Positions 1 to 7,506 of a stretch of 57,602 nt of DNA are shown here, piece after piece. The stretch spans positions 1-57,602 of the forward strand of contig JAIPDR010000002.1 in assembly GCA_021737615.1 (NCBI GenBank), given 5' to 3'. Position 1 is the first letter of the stretch; every line of letters begins with the position of its first letter. This stretch comes from Desulfohalobiaceae bacterium (lineage in GTDB: Bacteria > Desulfobacterota > Desulfovibrionia > Desulfovibrionales > Desulfothermaceae). The notes beneath the pieces are model-generated. The model was given only the letters and a program-made list of their open reading frames with translations. It did no database searches and was not told the origin of the DNA. The position numbers and the translations under genes are program-made.

Positions 1-3
1 CAA

Positions 4-173
4 GGGTTCAAGGGGCCAAGTGGCGGAAGTGGAGAGAGGGGAGAAGAGAGGGTTCAAGGGTTCGAGGGTTCAAGGGGCCAAGTGGCGGAAGTGGAGAGAG
101 GGGAGAAGAGGAGGGTTTTTCTTGTTCTATCTTCTTCCCTCGACCCCTTGAATCCTTGAACCCTCGAACCCTT
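4..173. repeat. 62-bp-period tandem repeat with inverted copy
   Basis: A 45-nt unit that begins GGGTTCAAGGGGCCAAG starts at 4 and again, unchanged, at 66, giving a 62-bp period that may begin before the window. A 20-nt stretch at 56-75 (AAGGGTTCGAGGG and following) recurs as its exact reverse complement at 154-173, so the region can fold into a large hairpin. No convincing gene was seen here. It lies just downstream of korC, so it could also act as a transcript end. Confidence 0.85.
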
Positions 174-185
174 CTTATCCTTGTC

Positions 186-731
186 CTATTCCTCCGCCGA
201 GGCGGCAAGCTCCGCGCCCAGCTCCAGGGCCGCCTTGTTCATTTCGAAGAACCGGGCCGGGACCCTGGTCTCTAAGACCTTGAGCAGGGAATCCCGCCCG
301 ACCAGCCCGGTCAGCTCCTGCAGGGCTCCGAGCATACAGATATTCAGGACTATCGGTCTGCCGATCCTGTCCATGATGTTCTCGTAGAGGGCAAGCCTGA
401 CCTGGCGGGCGTCGGCCTTGGCCTGGACATCCACGAAATGGGGATCGGTCAGCAGGAGCCCTCCGGGACGAATGATGTGGTAGGTGGCGTTGTAAGCCTC
501 CTGGGTCAGGCAGACCAGGATATCCGGATTGACGACTTTGGGAAAGTCTATCTGGGTATCGGAAATGATGATGTCCGACCTGGTCACCCCGCCCCTGGCG
601 GCTGCCCCATAGGACTGGGATTGGGTGGCGTTCAGCCCTTCATGGATGACGGCCGCTTCAGCCAGGATAATGGCCGCGGTTATCAGCCCCTGACCACCGG
701 ATCCGGAAAATATCAATCGTTTTCTGCTCAT
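186..731 (-). CDS. korC: 2-oxoacid:ferredoxin oxidoreductase, gamma subunit (KorC)
   Basis: This is the gamma subunit of a four-subunit 2-oxoacid (probably 2-oxoglutarate):ferredoxin oxidoreductase, which converts a 2-oxoacid plus CoA to acyl-CoA, CO2 and reduced ferredoxin in the cytoplasm. The 181-residue length is normal for separate gamma subunits. The N-terminus carries the GSGGQG loop (residues 10-15) and a later SYGAAARGG segment, both typical of the gamma domain. The ATG at 731 follows an AAAGGAA ribosome site, and only three bases separate it from the korB stop. It is the last gene of the pxpABC-korDABC operon, and repeats follow it. Substrate preference (2-oxoglutarate, pyruvate or branched-chain oxoacid) cannot be decided from this subunit. 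Confidence 0.93.
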   Translation of the reverse strand: MSRKRLIFSGSGGQGLITAAIILAEAAVIHEGLNATQSQSYGAAARGGVTRSDIIISDTQIDFPKVVNPDILVCLTQEAYNATYHIIRPGGLLLTDPHFVDVQAKADARQVRLALYENIMDRIGRPIVLNICMLGALQELTGLVGRDSLLKVLETRVPARFFEMNKAALELGAELAASAEE

Positions 732-734
732 GAT

Positions 735-1538
735 TTATCGTTCCTTTCGCGCTTTGGCTATAATCCGATCGTATTCCGAACTGTATTCCGGGATATCCGC
801 TTGTCTGAAGACGCCCCTTTCGATGAGTTCCGGATCTTTTTCCTTGGCCTTGGAGCCGATCGGAGTGGTCCGGGATTTGAAGAATTCCAGCATGTCCACC
901 GCGCTGCCCAGCTTGTTTTTCCTCCCGAAGTGGGTGGGGCACTGGGACAGGATCTCAACCACCGAGAATCCCTTGTGGGCGATGGCCTTGGTCATGAGTT
1001 TGGTGATTTCGCGGGCATGATAGGCCGTGGTCCGGGCCACGAAGCTTGCTCCGGAGGCCAGGGCCAGTTCCACGGTGTCAAAGGAGCGGTCGATGGTCAG
1101 CTGGGGAGCGGTGGTGGACAGGATGCCCTCTCCGGAAAGCGGGGAAAATTGTCCCCCGGTCATCCCGTAGATGCGGTTGTTCATGATGATGGCCGTCATA
1201 TCCAGGTTTCTGCGGCAGGCATGGATAAAATGGTTGCCGCCGATGGCCAGGGCATCTCCATCCCCCATGGGGATGAGGACATTGAGTTTGGGCCGGCTCA
1301 TCTTGACTCCGGTGGCGTAGGCCAGGGCCCGGCCGTGTATGGTGTGCAGGGAATGGAAGTCCACGTACCCGGAAATGCGGGAGGAGCAGCCGATTCCGGA
1401 GACCATGACCAGGTCGTTCCTGCTGATTCCCATTTCATCAACTGCCCTGAGCATGTTGTTCAGGATCGTTCCGTGGCCGCATCCCGGGCACCAAATGTGG
1501 GGAAAAAATCGCTGTCGTATATAATTGTGTACTGCCAT
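735..1538 (-). CDS. korB: 2-oxoacid:ferredoxin oxidoreductase, beta subunit (KorB, TPP-binding)
   Basis: This is the thiamine-diphosphate-binding beta subunit. Counted from the ATG at 1538 it has 267 residues, with the CPGCGHG motif at 17-23, the TPP/Mg motif GDGDALAIGGNH at 92-103 and NNRIYGMTGGQ at 120-130. The frame is open upstream to a TTG at 1571, but those 11 extra codons fall in a 32-nt sequence repeated at 48365, so the ATG in the KYMAVHN context is preferred. The Shine-Dalgarno is weak. The gene follows korA after a 26-bp hairpin (1579-1631), which may change the ratio or stability of the two mRNA parts. The family is certain; the choice of start is less so. Confidence 0.92.
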   Translation of the reverse strand: MAVHNYIRQRFFPHIWCPGCGHGTILNNMLRAVDEMGISRNDLVMVSGIGCSSRISGYVDFHSLHTIHGRALAYATGVKMSRPKLNVLIPMGDGDALAIGGNHFIHACRRNLDMTAIIMNNRIYGMTGGQFSPLSGEGILSTTAPQLTIDRSFDTVELALASGASFVARTTAYHAREITKLMTKAIAHKGFSVVEILSQCPTHFGRKNKLGSAVDMLEFFKSRTTPIGSKAKEKDPELIERGVFRQADIPEYSSEYDRIIAKARKER

Positions 1539-1540
1539 AT

Positions 1541-1572
1541 ACTTACGCTCGTCATGAATTGAGGTTGTCAAT
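1541..1572. repeat. 32-nt dispersed repeat, copy 1
   Basis: The stretch that starts ACTTACGCTCGTCAT and runs through AATTGAGGTT matches 48365-48396 at 29 of 32 positions, in the same orientation. Both copies lie just upstream of a minus-strand gene, korB here and gatB there. It overlaps the alternative TTG start of korB. Confidence 0.8.
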
Positions 1573-1578
1573 CAGTCG

Positions 1579-1631
1579 ATATCCGGTTTCGGGCCTTCCG
1601 ACCGCCGGTCGGAAGGCCCAAAACCGGATAT
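1579..1631. repeat. Long hairpin between korA and korB
   Basis: Arms 1579-1604 and 1606-1631 are reverse complements over 26 bp with one mismatch (C1590/A1620) and a single central base. The outer part reads ATATCCGGTTT on the left and AAACCGGATAT on the right. The 3' arm touches the last base of the korA stop codon. There is no T-run, so it is not a classical terminator. An intra-operon stabiliser, attenuator or small mobile palindrome are all possible. Confidence 0.9.
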
Positions 1632-2779
1632 TAGACTCCTCTGCCCTGGATGACCCTGATCATGTCCTTGATGTTCGTAGGTGTGATGAATTCACCGTCC
1701 ACCCGGTTGACCAGAAAGACCCGTTTGGGGTTGTCCACCACTTTCTTGACTTCGCTGGTCACCTGCCCCATGTTCATTTCCACCACCGCGATAAAGTCCG
1801 CCTGCCTGGTCTTCCTGCGCACGAGATTTCCCGGAAAGGGCCACAGGGTCTGCAGCTCCAAGAGTCCCAGTCTCTCGCCCCTGTTGCGGCGGTTCTTGAC
1901 GATGTGCAGGGCGGACCGGGCCGAGGAGCCGTAGGATACGAGGATCACTTCGGCGTCTTCAAGAAAGTACTCCTTGTACCGGGTCAACTGCTCTTCCCGA
2001 TTTTCGATCTTGTCCATCAGGTGATGGATCAAGCCGTGGATGACCTGGGGATCGCTGGTGGGAAAGCCCCACATGTCATGATAGAGCCCGGTGACATTGT
2101 AGCGGTGTTTGTCTCCGAAATCGGACATGGGCAGGCGGCCGTCCTCCCGGGGCAGGTAGGGGTGGAAATCGACCCCTTCCGGCACTGCGGTGCGCAATCG
2201 CTTGACCACCGGGACCTCTCCCTCCTCGGGAATGTTCACTTTTTCCCGCATGTGGCCGCTCATTTCGTCCAAAAGAAGAATGACCGGCGTCCGGTAGGTC
2301 TCGGCCAGATTGAAGGCCTCCACCGTGATCTGAAACAAATCCTGGTGATTGGAGGCGGTCAGGGCAATGATGGCATGGTCTCCGTGGGTCCCCCAGCGGG
2401 CCTGGTTGACGTCTCCCTGGCTGCCGTGAGTGGGCAGGCCCGTGGACGGGCCGCCGCGCTGGACATTGGTGATCACGCAGGGGATTTCCGTCATGATGGC
2501 ATAGCCCAGGGCTTCCTGCATCAGAGAGAAGCCGGGGCCGCTGGTGGCGGTCATGACCTTGTGTCCGGTCAGGGAAGCCCCGGTGATGGCGCACAAGGAA
2601 GATATCTCATCCTCCATCTGCAGAAATTTCCCGCCCATTTGCGGCAGTCTGGCGGCCATGTGTTCCGCTATCTCCGAGGAGGGGGTGATCGGGTAGCCGG
2701 CGAAAAAGTCCATTCCGGCATAGAGGGCGGCTTCGACGCAGACCTCGTTTCCCTGGATAAATTTGATGTCAGAGCTCAT
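1631..2779 (-). CDS. korA: 2-oxoacid:ferredoxin oxidoreductase, alpha subunit (KorA)
   Basis: This is the alpha subunit of the Kor complex. It pairs with KorB and contributes to the 2-oxoacid and CoA sites. The protein has 382 residues, usual for KorA without a fused gamma domain. YPITPSSE at 29-36 is the conserved substrate-side motif, followed by the MEDEISS and TSGPGFSLM segments shared by the family. The ATG at 2779 overlaps the korD stop by four bases (ATGA), which indicates translational coupling, and AGGAAACATC precedes it. The neighbours korD upstream and korB-korC downstream make a complete four-gene set. 2-oxoglutarate is favoured as substrate because pxpABC, which yields glutamate, lies in the same operon, but that is inference. 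Confidence 0.93.
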   Translation of the reverse strand: MSSDIKFIQGNEVCVEAALYAGMDFFAGYPITPSSEIAEHMAARLPQMGGKFLQMEDEISSLCAITGASLTGHKVMTATSGPGFSLMQEALGYAIMTEIPCVITNVQRGGPSTGLPTHGSQGDVNQARWGTHGDHAIIALTASNHQDLFQITVEAFNLAETYRTPVILLLDEMSGHMREKVNIPEEGEVPVVKRLRTAVPEGVDFHPYLPREDGRLPMSDFGDKHRYNVTGLYHDMWGFPTSDPQVIHGLIHHLMDKIENREEQLTRYKEYFLEDAEVILVSYGSSARSALHIVKNRRNRGERLGLLELQTLWPFPGNLVRRKTRQADFIAVVEMNMGQVTSEVKKVVDNPKRVFLVNRVDGEFITPTNIKDMIRVIQGRGV

Positions 2780-3036
2780 GATGTTTCCTGTTCTTCCTCT
2801 TGTTCCTGTTCTTCCGGGATGACGGAGATGGCCAGATCAGGACACAAACGTTCGCAAAAGCCGCAGACGATGCAGTCATCCGGCCGGATAACACTGGATT
2901 TGTCGTCCTGGTCGAGTTCCAGAACATCCTTTGGGCAAAAATGGACGCAAATCCCGCAACCTTTGCACCATTCCCGGTTGACCCGAATTTCTTTTAATTT
3001 TTTTTGCTTCTTCATAGAAAATGCTTCATAAGTCAA
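2776..3036 (-). CDS. korD: 2[4Fe-4S] ferredoxin-type delta subunit (KorD)
   Basis: This is a small electron-transfer subunit of the oxoacid oxidoreductase. The 86 residues contain two four-cysteine clusters: C24, C27, C30, C34 (CxxCxxCxxxCP) and C55, C58, C61, C65 (CxxCxxCxxxCP), enough for two [4Fe-4S] centres. The C-terminus is a short glutamate/glutamine-rich tail. The start at 3036 overlaps the pxpC stop by four bases, and the stop overlaps the korA start by four bases. A second in-frame ATG at 3015 would shorten the N-terminus by seven residues. Neither start has a strong Shine-Dalgarno, consistent with coupled translation. The order D-A-B-C is one of the known kor arrangements. Confidence 0.92.
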   Translation of the reverse strand: MTYEAFSMKKQKKLKEIRVNREWCKGCGICVHFCPKDVLELDQDDKSSVIRPDDCIVCGFCERLCPDLAISVIPEEQEQEEEQETS

Positions 3037-3995
3037 TTGTTAGATTCTGTCAAAAAATCCCCAAGACGCTGCATGTGCCGCTCCTGCTCCTGCAGGGCCT
3101 CATGAGCCTCTTCCAGAGAGACCGGCTGAAAACGAACTTCCTGCCCGGGCAGGGCCTGGGCGATTCTGGGCAGATCAGCGGAGATGACCGTGGCGATCTT
3201 GGTGTAGCCGCCCACGGTCTGTTCCACCAGGAGAATGATCGGCTGCCCGTCCGCCGGGACCTGGATATTGCCGGGCAGGCTCGGTTCGGAAACGATGCTC
3301 TCCCGGGCCTCAGGATCGCGCCGGATCATTGGCCCTTCCAGCCTGTAGCCCATGCGGTCGGCTTTGGGGCTGATCGCATAGGCTGAACTGAAAAAGGTCT
3401 CCAGTCCCTGGGAGGCGAAGAGATGATCCTGGGGTCCGGGAATGACCCTGAGCAGGAGGTCGCCCTGTTTTGCGGTTGAGACCAACTCTGCGGGCAGGGT
3501 GCCTGTCTTGTGTGGCAGTAGAGCAGCGGCCGCCTGGAGGAAGTCCCCCTTTTTCAGGGGACGTCCCTGCAATCCGCCGAAGCCGCCGGTTACAGAGGTG
3601 GAACGGCTGCCCATGACCAGGGGGACATCGAAGCCTCCGGATACGGCCAGATAGGAGCGGCAGCCGCATTTGACCTGTTTGAGACGGAGAAGGTCGCCCG
3701 GTTCGACCCGGAAACTAGACCAGGGGGGAATGGTCCTGGAGTTGAGCCTGATCTCCATGTCCGCTCCGGTGACGGCCAGATACGCCTCCCGGAGAACGGC
3801 CAGTGTCGGACCGACGACGGTGCATTCCAGCACGGCTGCGGATTCCGGGTTCCCGAGCAGCACATTGGCCGCCCTGGAGGCGAACTGGTCCAAAGCGCCC
3901 GCGACCGGGACACCGATATCCTGATGTCCGTAACGGCCCTGATCCTGTATGGTGGTATAGGAGCCGGGTTTGACCACGAGAAAGAGATCAGTCAT
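3033..3995 (-). CDS. pxpC: 5-oxoprolinase subunit C (PxpC/KipA family)
   Basis: This is a carboxyltransferase-type subunit of the ATP-dependent bacterial 5-oxoprolinase PxpABC, which hydrolyses 5-oxoproline (pyroglutamate) to glutamate. The 320 residues match the KipA/PxpC (AHS2) family. Its family signatures are GRYGHQDIGVPVAGALDQ near residues 21-38, the middle block GGFDVPLVMGSRST, and VGGYTKIATVISADLP toward the C-terminus. The ATG at 3995 overlaps the end of pxpB by eight bases and has GGGAGGGG just upstream. Its own stop overlaps korD. The complete set pxpA-pxpB-pxpC supports oxoprolinase rather than a lone KipA regulator; some family members instead belong to other biotin-independent amidohydrolase systems. 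Confidence 0.92.
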   Translation of the reverse strand: MTDLFLVVKPGSYTTIQDQGRYGHQDIGVPVAGALDQFASRAANVLLGNPESAAVLECTVVGPTLAVLREAYLAVTGADMEIRLNSRTIPPWSSFRVEPGDLLRLKQVKCGCRSYLAVSGGFDVPLVMGSRSTSVTGGFGGLQGRPLKKGDFLQAAAALLPHKTGTLPAELVSTAKQGDLLLRVIPGPQDHLFASQGLETFFSSAYAISPKADRMGYRLEGPMIRRDPEARESIVSEPSLPGNIQVPADGQPIILLVEQTVGGYTKIATVISADLPRIAQALPGQEVRFQPVSLEEAHEALQEQERHMQRLGDFLTESNN

Positions 3996-4698
3996 GGTCC
4001 CCTCCCTCTGTGCGCTGCCGGTATTCTTCCCTGGAGATCGGGGTGAACCTGAGGCTGTCGCCCGGTTTGTAGAAAACCGGCTCCTCCCTGGCCGGGTCGA
4101 AGAGTCTCAGGGGGGTGCGGCCGATAAGCTGCCAGCCGCCCGGGCTGCTCAAGGGATAGATCCCGGTCTGGCCGTTGGCGATGCCCACGGACCCTTCCGG
4201 GACCCTTGTCCTGGGGGTTTCCCGTCTCGGGGTGTGCAGCCTCTTGTCCAGCCCGCCCAAAAACGGAAAGCCCGGGGTGAAGCCCAGCATGTAGATCAGA
4301 TACTCTGCCTGGCTGTGCAGCCTGACAGCCTCCTCCTGGCTCAGGGAGTTGTGTTCGGCCACCAGAGGCAGGTCCGGGCCGAATTCGTGTCCGTAACAGA
4401 CAGGAATGTCAACGGTCCTGGCCGGGGGCGGGGAGACCGAATCCAGCCGGTCCTCCAGGGAGCGGAGGTGGGCTTCGAGGCTTGGGGGATTGCTCAGCAG
4501 GGGGTCGTAGATGAGCTGCAAGGAGCGGTAGGCCGGGATGACCTCGATCAGGCCGGGAGGAGGGTCGGTTCGGCAGAGCTCGGCCACGGTCCTGACCTTT
4601 CGGTTGAGCACCGGGTCGATTGAATCGCCGTATTCCACGAGCAGTCCCCGATCCCCGACAACCCGGAAAAGCGGCTCTTTGTATATGGTGTTTTCCAT
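3988..4698 (-). CDS. pxpB: 5-oxoprolinase subunit B (PxpB/KipI family)
   Basis: This is the second subunit of 5-oxoprolinase, homologous to the Bacillus KipI/AHS1 proteins and working with PxpC. From the ATG at 4698 it has 236 residues, which is usual. Recognisable blocks are GDRGLLVEYGD near the N-terminus, the IPVCYGHEFGPDLP segment, LGFTPGFPFLGGLD, and PEGSVGIANGQTGIYPLSSPGGWQLIGRTP, the most conserved part of the family. A TTG at 4710 would add four residues. The 3' end overlaps pxpC by eight bases and pxpA ends 16 bases before the longer start, so the three genes are one transcription unit. Confidence 0.92.
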   Translation of the reverse strand: MENTIYKEPLFRVVGDRGLLVEYGDSIDPVLNRKVRTVAELCRTDPPPGLIEVIPAYRSLQLIYDPLLSNPPSLEAHLRSLEDRLDSVSPPPARTVDIPVCYGHEFGPDLPLVAEHNSLSQEEAVRLHSQAEYLIYMLGFTPGFPFLGGLDKRLHTPRRETPRTRVPEGSVGIANGQTGIYPLSSPGGWQLIGRTPLRLFDPAREEPVFYKPGDSLRFTPISREEYRQRTEGGDHD

Positions 4699-4726
4699 AT
4701 CCGTTCTCAATTTTTATGTCCGGGTT

Positions 4727-5506
4727 CTACAGGAAGTCCCGCAAGGGAGACACCTTCAGGCCTGCGCCCAGGAGTTCGCCGCGGATCCGCTTGACCAGTT
4801 CCAGGGCGGTGGGCGTGTCGCCATGGACACAGAGGGTATGCACCTCCAGAGCGATTCTGCTGCCGTCCTCGGCAACGACCTGGTTGTCCCTGGCCATACT
4901 CAGGGCCCGCTCCGCGGCCTGGTCCGGATCCTGGATCACGGACCCGGGTTTGCGCCTGGAAACCAGGGTCCCGTCTTTGGTGTAGGCCCGGTCCGGAAAG
5001 GCCTCATAGGCGATTTTCAGGCCGAATTCCTGACAGGCCCGGGTCATGTTCCTGTTCTTGGCCCCGGCCAGGGTCAGACAGATCAGATTTGGATCCAGAG
5101 CGGCCACGGCTTCGGCTACGGTCCTGGCCAGGTCTTCATCTTCGAGCATGGACAGGTAGAGGCTGCCGTGTGGCTTGACGTGCTGCAGCCTGGTTTTGTG
5201 GGCCAGGCAAAAGGCCTGGAGGGCTCCGATCTGGTAGATCACATAGTTCTTGACCTCCTCCAGGGTGCAGTCCAGATTTCGCCGGCCGAAGCCGAGCAGG
5301 TCGGGAAATCCGGGATGGGCCCCGACGCCGACCCTGTGCTCCCGGGCCATGGACACTGTCCGGTCCATGACCAGAGGATCTCCGGCGTGCCAGCCGCAGG
5401 CCACATTGGCCGAGGTGATCTCCTTGATGACCTCCTCGTCCAGGCCGAGTTTGTACCGGCCGAAGCTCTCGCCCATGTCGCAGTTCAAATCGATGGATTT
5501 CGTCAC
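4727..5506 (-). CDS. pxpA: 5-oxoprolinase subunit A (PxpA, LamB/YcsF family)
   Basis: This is the LamB/YcsF-family subunit that completes PxpABC. The signature SIDLNCDMGESFG stands at the N-terminus, followed by SANVACGWHAGDP and VGAHPGFPDLLGFGRR, which carry conserved Asp/His residues of this metal-dependent fold. The frame is open to an ATG at 5536, but a GTG at 5506 has GGAG seven bases upstream and gives 259 residues, closer to the known length of about 245-255 with IDLN near the start, so it is preferred. It is the first gene of the operon that runs into korDABC and is divergent from the TRAP genes across 5537-5951. Confidence 0.91.
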   Translation of the reverse strand: MTKSIDLNCDMGESFGRYKLGLDEEVIKEITSANVACGWHAGDPLVMDRTVSMAREHRVGVGAHPGFPDLLGFGRRNLDCTLEEVKNYVIYQIGALQAFCLAHKTRLQHVKPHGSLYLSMLEDEDLARTVAEAVAALDPNLICLTLAGAKNRNMTRACQEFGLKIAYEAFPDRAYTKDGTLVSRRKPGSVIQDPDQAAERALSMARDNQVVAEDGSRIALEVHTLCVHGDTPTALELVKRIRGELLGAGLKVSPLRDFL

Positions 5507-5563
5507 GTCAGATCTCCATGAGGTTGAATTTTCCATTCATATCGCTGCTGAGAATAAATCAAG

Positions 5564-5595
5564 AAATAGTCCAATCAGGGACGGCCGTCAAGCTG
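5564..5595. repeat. Shared upstream motif, copy 1
   Basis: AAATAGTCCAATCA, then eight bases, then CGTCAAGCTG. The same two blocks with the same eight-base spacing occur at 10540-10571. Both lie upstream of minus-strand genes (pxpA; the dimeric-barrel protein). A shared regulator site or a remnant of a small repeat would both explain it. Confidence 0.65.
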
Positions 5596-5769
5596 AATCG
5601 GTCCCGGGGTAGGGGAGCGAGGCCATTGCATTTAAGATGGCCGGCGTCCTCTCTTAGTTTTCACTAACTTACAGTTTATTGAGTTAATAATCTGAAATAA
5701 TGAATTAAAATCTGGGACCAGGAAAGGTCGAATCCAAGTGCGGTCACCCTGGACGGGGAGACCCGGATA

Positions 5770-5798
5770 TTGACAACAAAAGGTTTTCCCGCTATAGA
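5770..5798 (+). promoter_or_regulatory. Sigma70-type promoter for dctPQM
   Basis: TTGACA at 5770-5775 and TATAGA at 5793-5798 are separated by exactly 17 bases. The -35 box is perfect and the -10 box matches five of six consensus bases. Transcription would start near 5805, leaving a leader of about 145 bases with a small hairpin (5812-5842) before the dctP ATG at 5952. Confidence 0.7.
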
Positions 5799-5951
5799 AG
5801 CTAGGTCTGAAGAATGACTGGAATGTTTTTTTGGAGTCATTCCCTGGGACTTTCTCATCTTATGAGGAATGGTTTGGTTTTTTAGAAAGGCCGGCAAAAG
5901 GTTGTTGGACCCTTGTCCGGCCGCAACCCGCATTACAAAGGAGAAGCCGTT

Positions 5952-6947
5952 ATGAAGAAAAAAACCTGCATACTGACCCTTATCGTGTCCCTGCTGTTCA
6001 TCGGTTCCCTGGCCCAGGCCGCCGAACGCCTGGACCTGGCCACGACCTATTCCGGCCAGAACCTCCATGCCCGGACGGTCAGAGACTTTGCCAAGCAGGT
6101 CGAAGCCGTCACCGGCGGCGAGATCACGGTCGAGGTCCATGAAGGCGGGGCCATGGGCCTGAAAGACGAAGATCATTTCACGGCCGTGGCCGACGGCATC
6201 GTCCCTGTGGCCAGTGTCCTCATGGGCGCTGCCGTGGGCACATCCCCGATATACGCCTTGAGCACCGCCCCGTTCTTTGTCAAGGGGTTTGCCGAGGCAA
6301 GGCTGCTGCGGGACATAGCCAGGCCCTACTACAGGGAAGAAGCCAAAAAATTCAACCAGAAAATCCTGTACACCGTGCCCTGGCCTCCGAGCGCGATCCA
6401 CGCCAAAAGAGAGATCAAGACCTATGACGACCTGGAAGGGCTCAAGATCCGCACCTACGACAAGAAGGGAACCCAGGTATTGCAAAAGGCCGGGGCCAAT
6501 GCCGTGGTCATGTCCTGGGGGGATGTCTACCCGGCCCTGGCCACAGGGACCATCGATTCCGTTTTGACCTCCACAACCAGTGCCGTGGCCGGCAAATTCT
6601 GGGAGGTCCTCACCGACACCACCCTGGTCAACTTCGCGATCCCCTTGAATATGATCAACATCAACCTGGACACCTTCAACGGTCTTTCCGAAGAGCAGCA
6701 GCAGTCCCTTGTCGAGCTGGGCCAGGAAATGGAAAAGAAGTGGTGGAACGAGGCTGAACGCACCATGGACAGGGAAATCGAAATCCTGGAAGAAAACGGC
6801 ATGGAAGTCCATGAGGATGTCTCCGCAGAACTGGCCGCCAAGCTCAAGGAAAGCGGAGAGTTTATCATCGAGGACTGGCTGGAGAAAGTCGGTTCGGACG
6901 GCAAGAAAATCATTGATGAGTTCAACACCCGGAAGAAACAGCTGTAA
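5952..6947 (+). CDS. dctP: TRAP transporter substrate-binding protein (DctP family)
   Basis: This is the periplasmic solute-binding protein of a tripartite ATP-independent transporter, which captures an organic acid and hands it to the membrane subunits. The ATG at 5952 follows AAAGGAG (5937-5943) with eight bases spacing. The first 25 or so residues form a signal peptide (Lys-rich start, LIVSLLFIGSL core, cleavage near AQA-A). The mature part has 331 residues in all with the signal, typical for DctP. The segment EGLKIRTYDK carries the arginine that binds the substrate carboxylate in this family. dctQ starts six bases after the stop. Divergence from pxpABC-kor suggests 5-oxoproline or an oxo/dicarboxylate as ligand, which is only inference. 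Confidence 0.93.
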   Translation: MKKKTCILTLIVSLLFIGSLAQAAERLDLATTYSGQNLHARTVRDFAKQVEAVTGGEITVEVHEGGAMGLKDEDHFTAVADGIVPVASVLMGAAVGTSPIYALSTAPFFVKGFAEARLLRDIARPYYREEAKKFNQKILYTVPWPPSAIHAKREIKTYDDLEGLKIRTYDKKGTQVLQKAGANAVVMSWGDVYPALATGTIDSVLTSTTSAVAGKFWEVLTDTTLVNFAIPLNMININLDTFNGLSEEQQQSLVELGQEMEKKWWNEAERTMDREIEILEENGMEVHEDVSAELAAKLKESGEFIIEDWLEKVGSDGKKIIDEFNTRKKQL

Positions 6948-6953
6948 TCTGTC

Positions 6954-7475
6954 ATGAGCAACAAAGAAACCGGCCTGGTGCACCTGCTGCAGAAGTCCGC
7001 TTCCGGCCTGTCTTCAGCAGGTGCCGTCGTCTCGACTGCTGCCTTTGCCTTCATGGTCGTCCTGACGGTCGTGGAGGTCATCCTGCGCTCTGTGTTCGGC
7101 AAATCCACGCTGGTGGCCAGCGAGTACTCGGGGTATCTCCTGGCGGCCATGATCTATCTGGGCATGGGTTTTTCTTTCCGGGAAGAAGCCCATATCCGGA
7201 TCACCTTCCTCAAGGGCCGCCTCTCGGGACGGATCGGCTGGGTTCTCGAACTCTGGTGTTACGCCTTTGCCTGTGTCCTCTGCGTGCTGTCCACGATCTT
7301 CATCTGGGACATGGTCCGTACCTCTTTCGAACGGGGAATGCAGGCTTATACGGTCGCGGAAACCCCCCTCTACATCCCGCAGGCCTGCCTGCTGATCGGA
7401 ATGGCTGTTTTTACCTTCCAGGTCGTCGCCGGACTGGTCAACCTGATCTTTCATGTTTCTCCCAGGGAATTTTAA
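6954..7475 (+). CDS. dctQ: TRAP transporter small permease subunit (DctQ)
   Basis: This is the small membrane subunit of the TRAP carrier, an integral inner-membrane protein of 173 residues. Four hydrophobic segments are visible: AGAVVSTAAFAFMVVLTVV, YSGYLLAAMIYLGMGFSF, WVLELWCYAFACVLCVL, and the C-terminal one from QACLLIGMAVFTF onward. The family pattern FREEAHIRI after the second segment is present. The start is six bases behind dctP and has no strong Shine-Dalgarno, so it is probably translated by coupling. dctM follows after 31 bases, making a dctP-Q-M operon. Confidence 0.92.
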   Translation: MSNKETGLVHLLQKSASGLSSAGAVVSTAAFAFMVVLTVVEVILRSVFGKSTLVASEYSGYLLAAMIYLGMGFSFREEAHIRITFLKGRLSGRIGWVLELWCYAFACVLCVLSTIFIWDMVRTSFERGMQAYTVAETPLYIPQACLLIGMAVFTFQVVAGLVNLIFHVSPREF

Positions 7476-7506
7476 GGGCTGACCAAAGGAGGCGGCACAA
7501 ACGAGT

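Larger units (their letters stand above)
5537..5951. other. Divergent intergenic regulatory region (pxpA / dctP)
   Basis: These 415 bases separate the minus-strand pxp-kor operon from the plus-strand TRAP genes. Visible contents are a short sequence shared with 10540-10571 (at 5564-5595), an AT-rich stretch around 5650-5710, a sigma70-type promoter at 5770-5798 reading toward dctP, and an inverted repeat GAATGACT (5812-5819) / AGTCATTC (5835-5842) in the predicted leader. No convincing gene was found. Both operons could be controlled from here. Confidence 0.7.

Noticed and set aside
438-3031. Two long plus-strand open frames (374 and 490 codons) opposite the kor genes
   Set aside because: They lie antisense to well-supported kor genes, have no recognisable domain and are expected from the codon bias of GC-rich genes on the other strand.
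5676-6983. 435-codon minus-strand frame opposite dctP
   Set aside because: It is covered by the clear dctP gene and its promoter region, and no family motif was seen.
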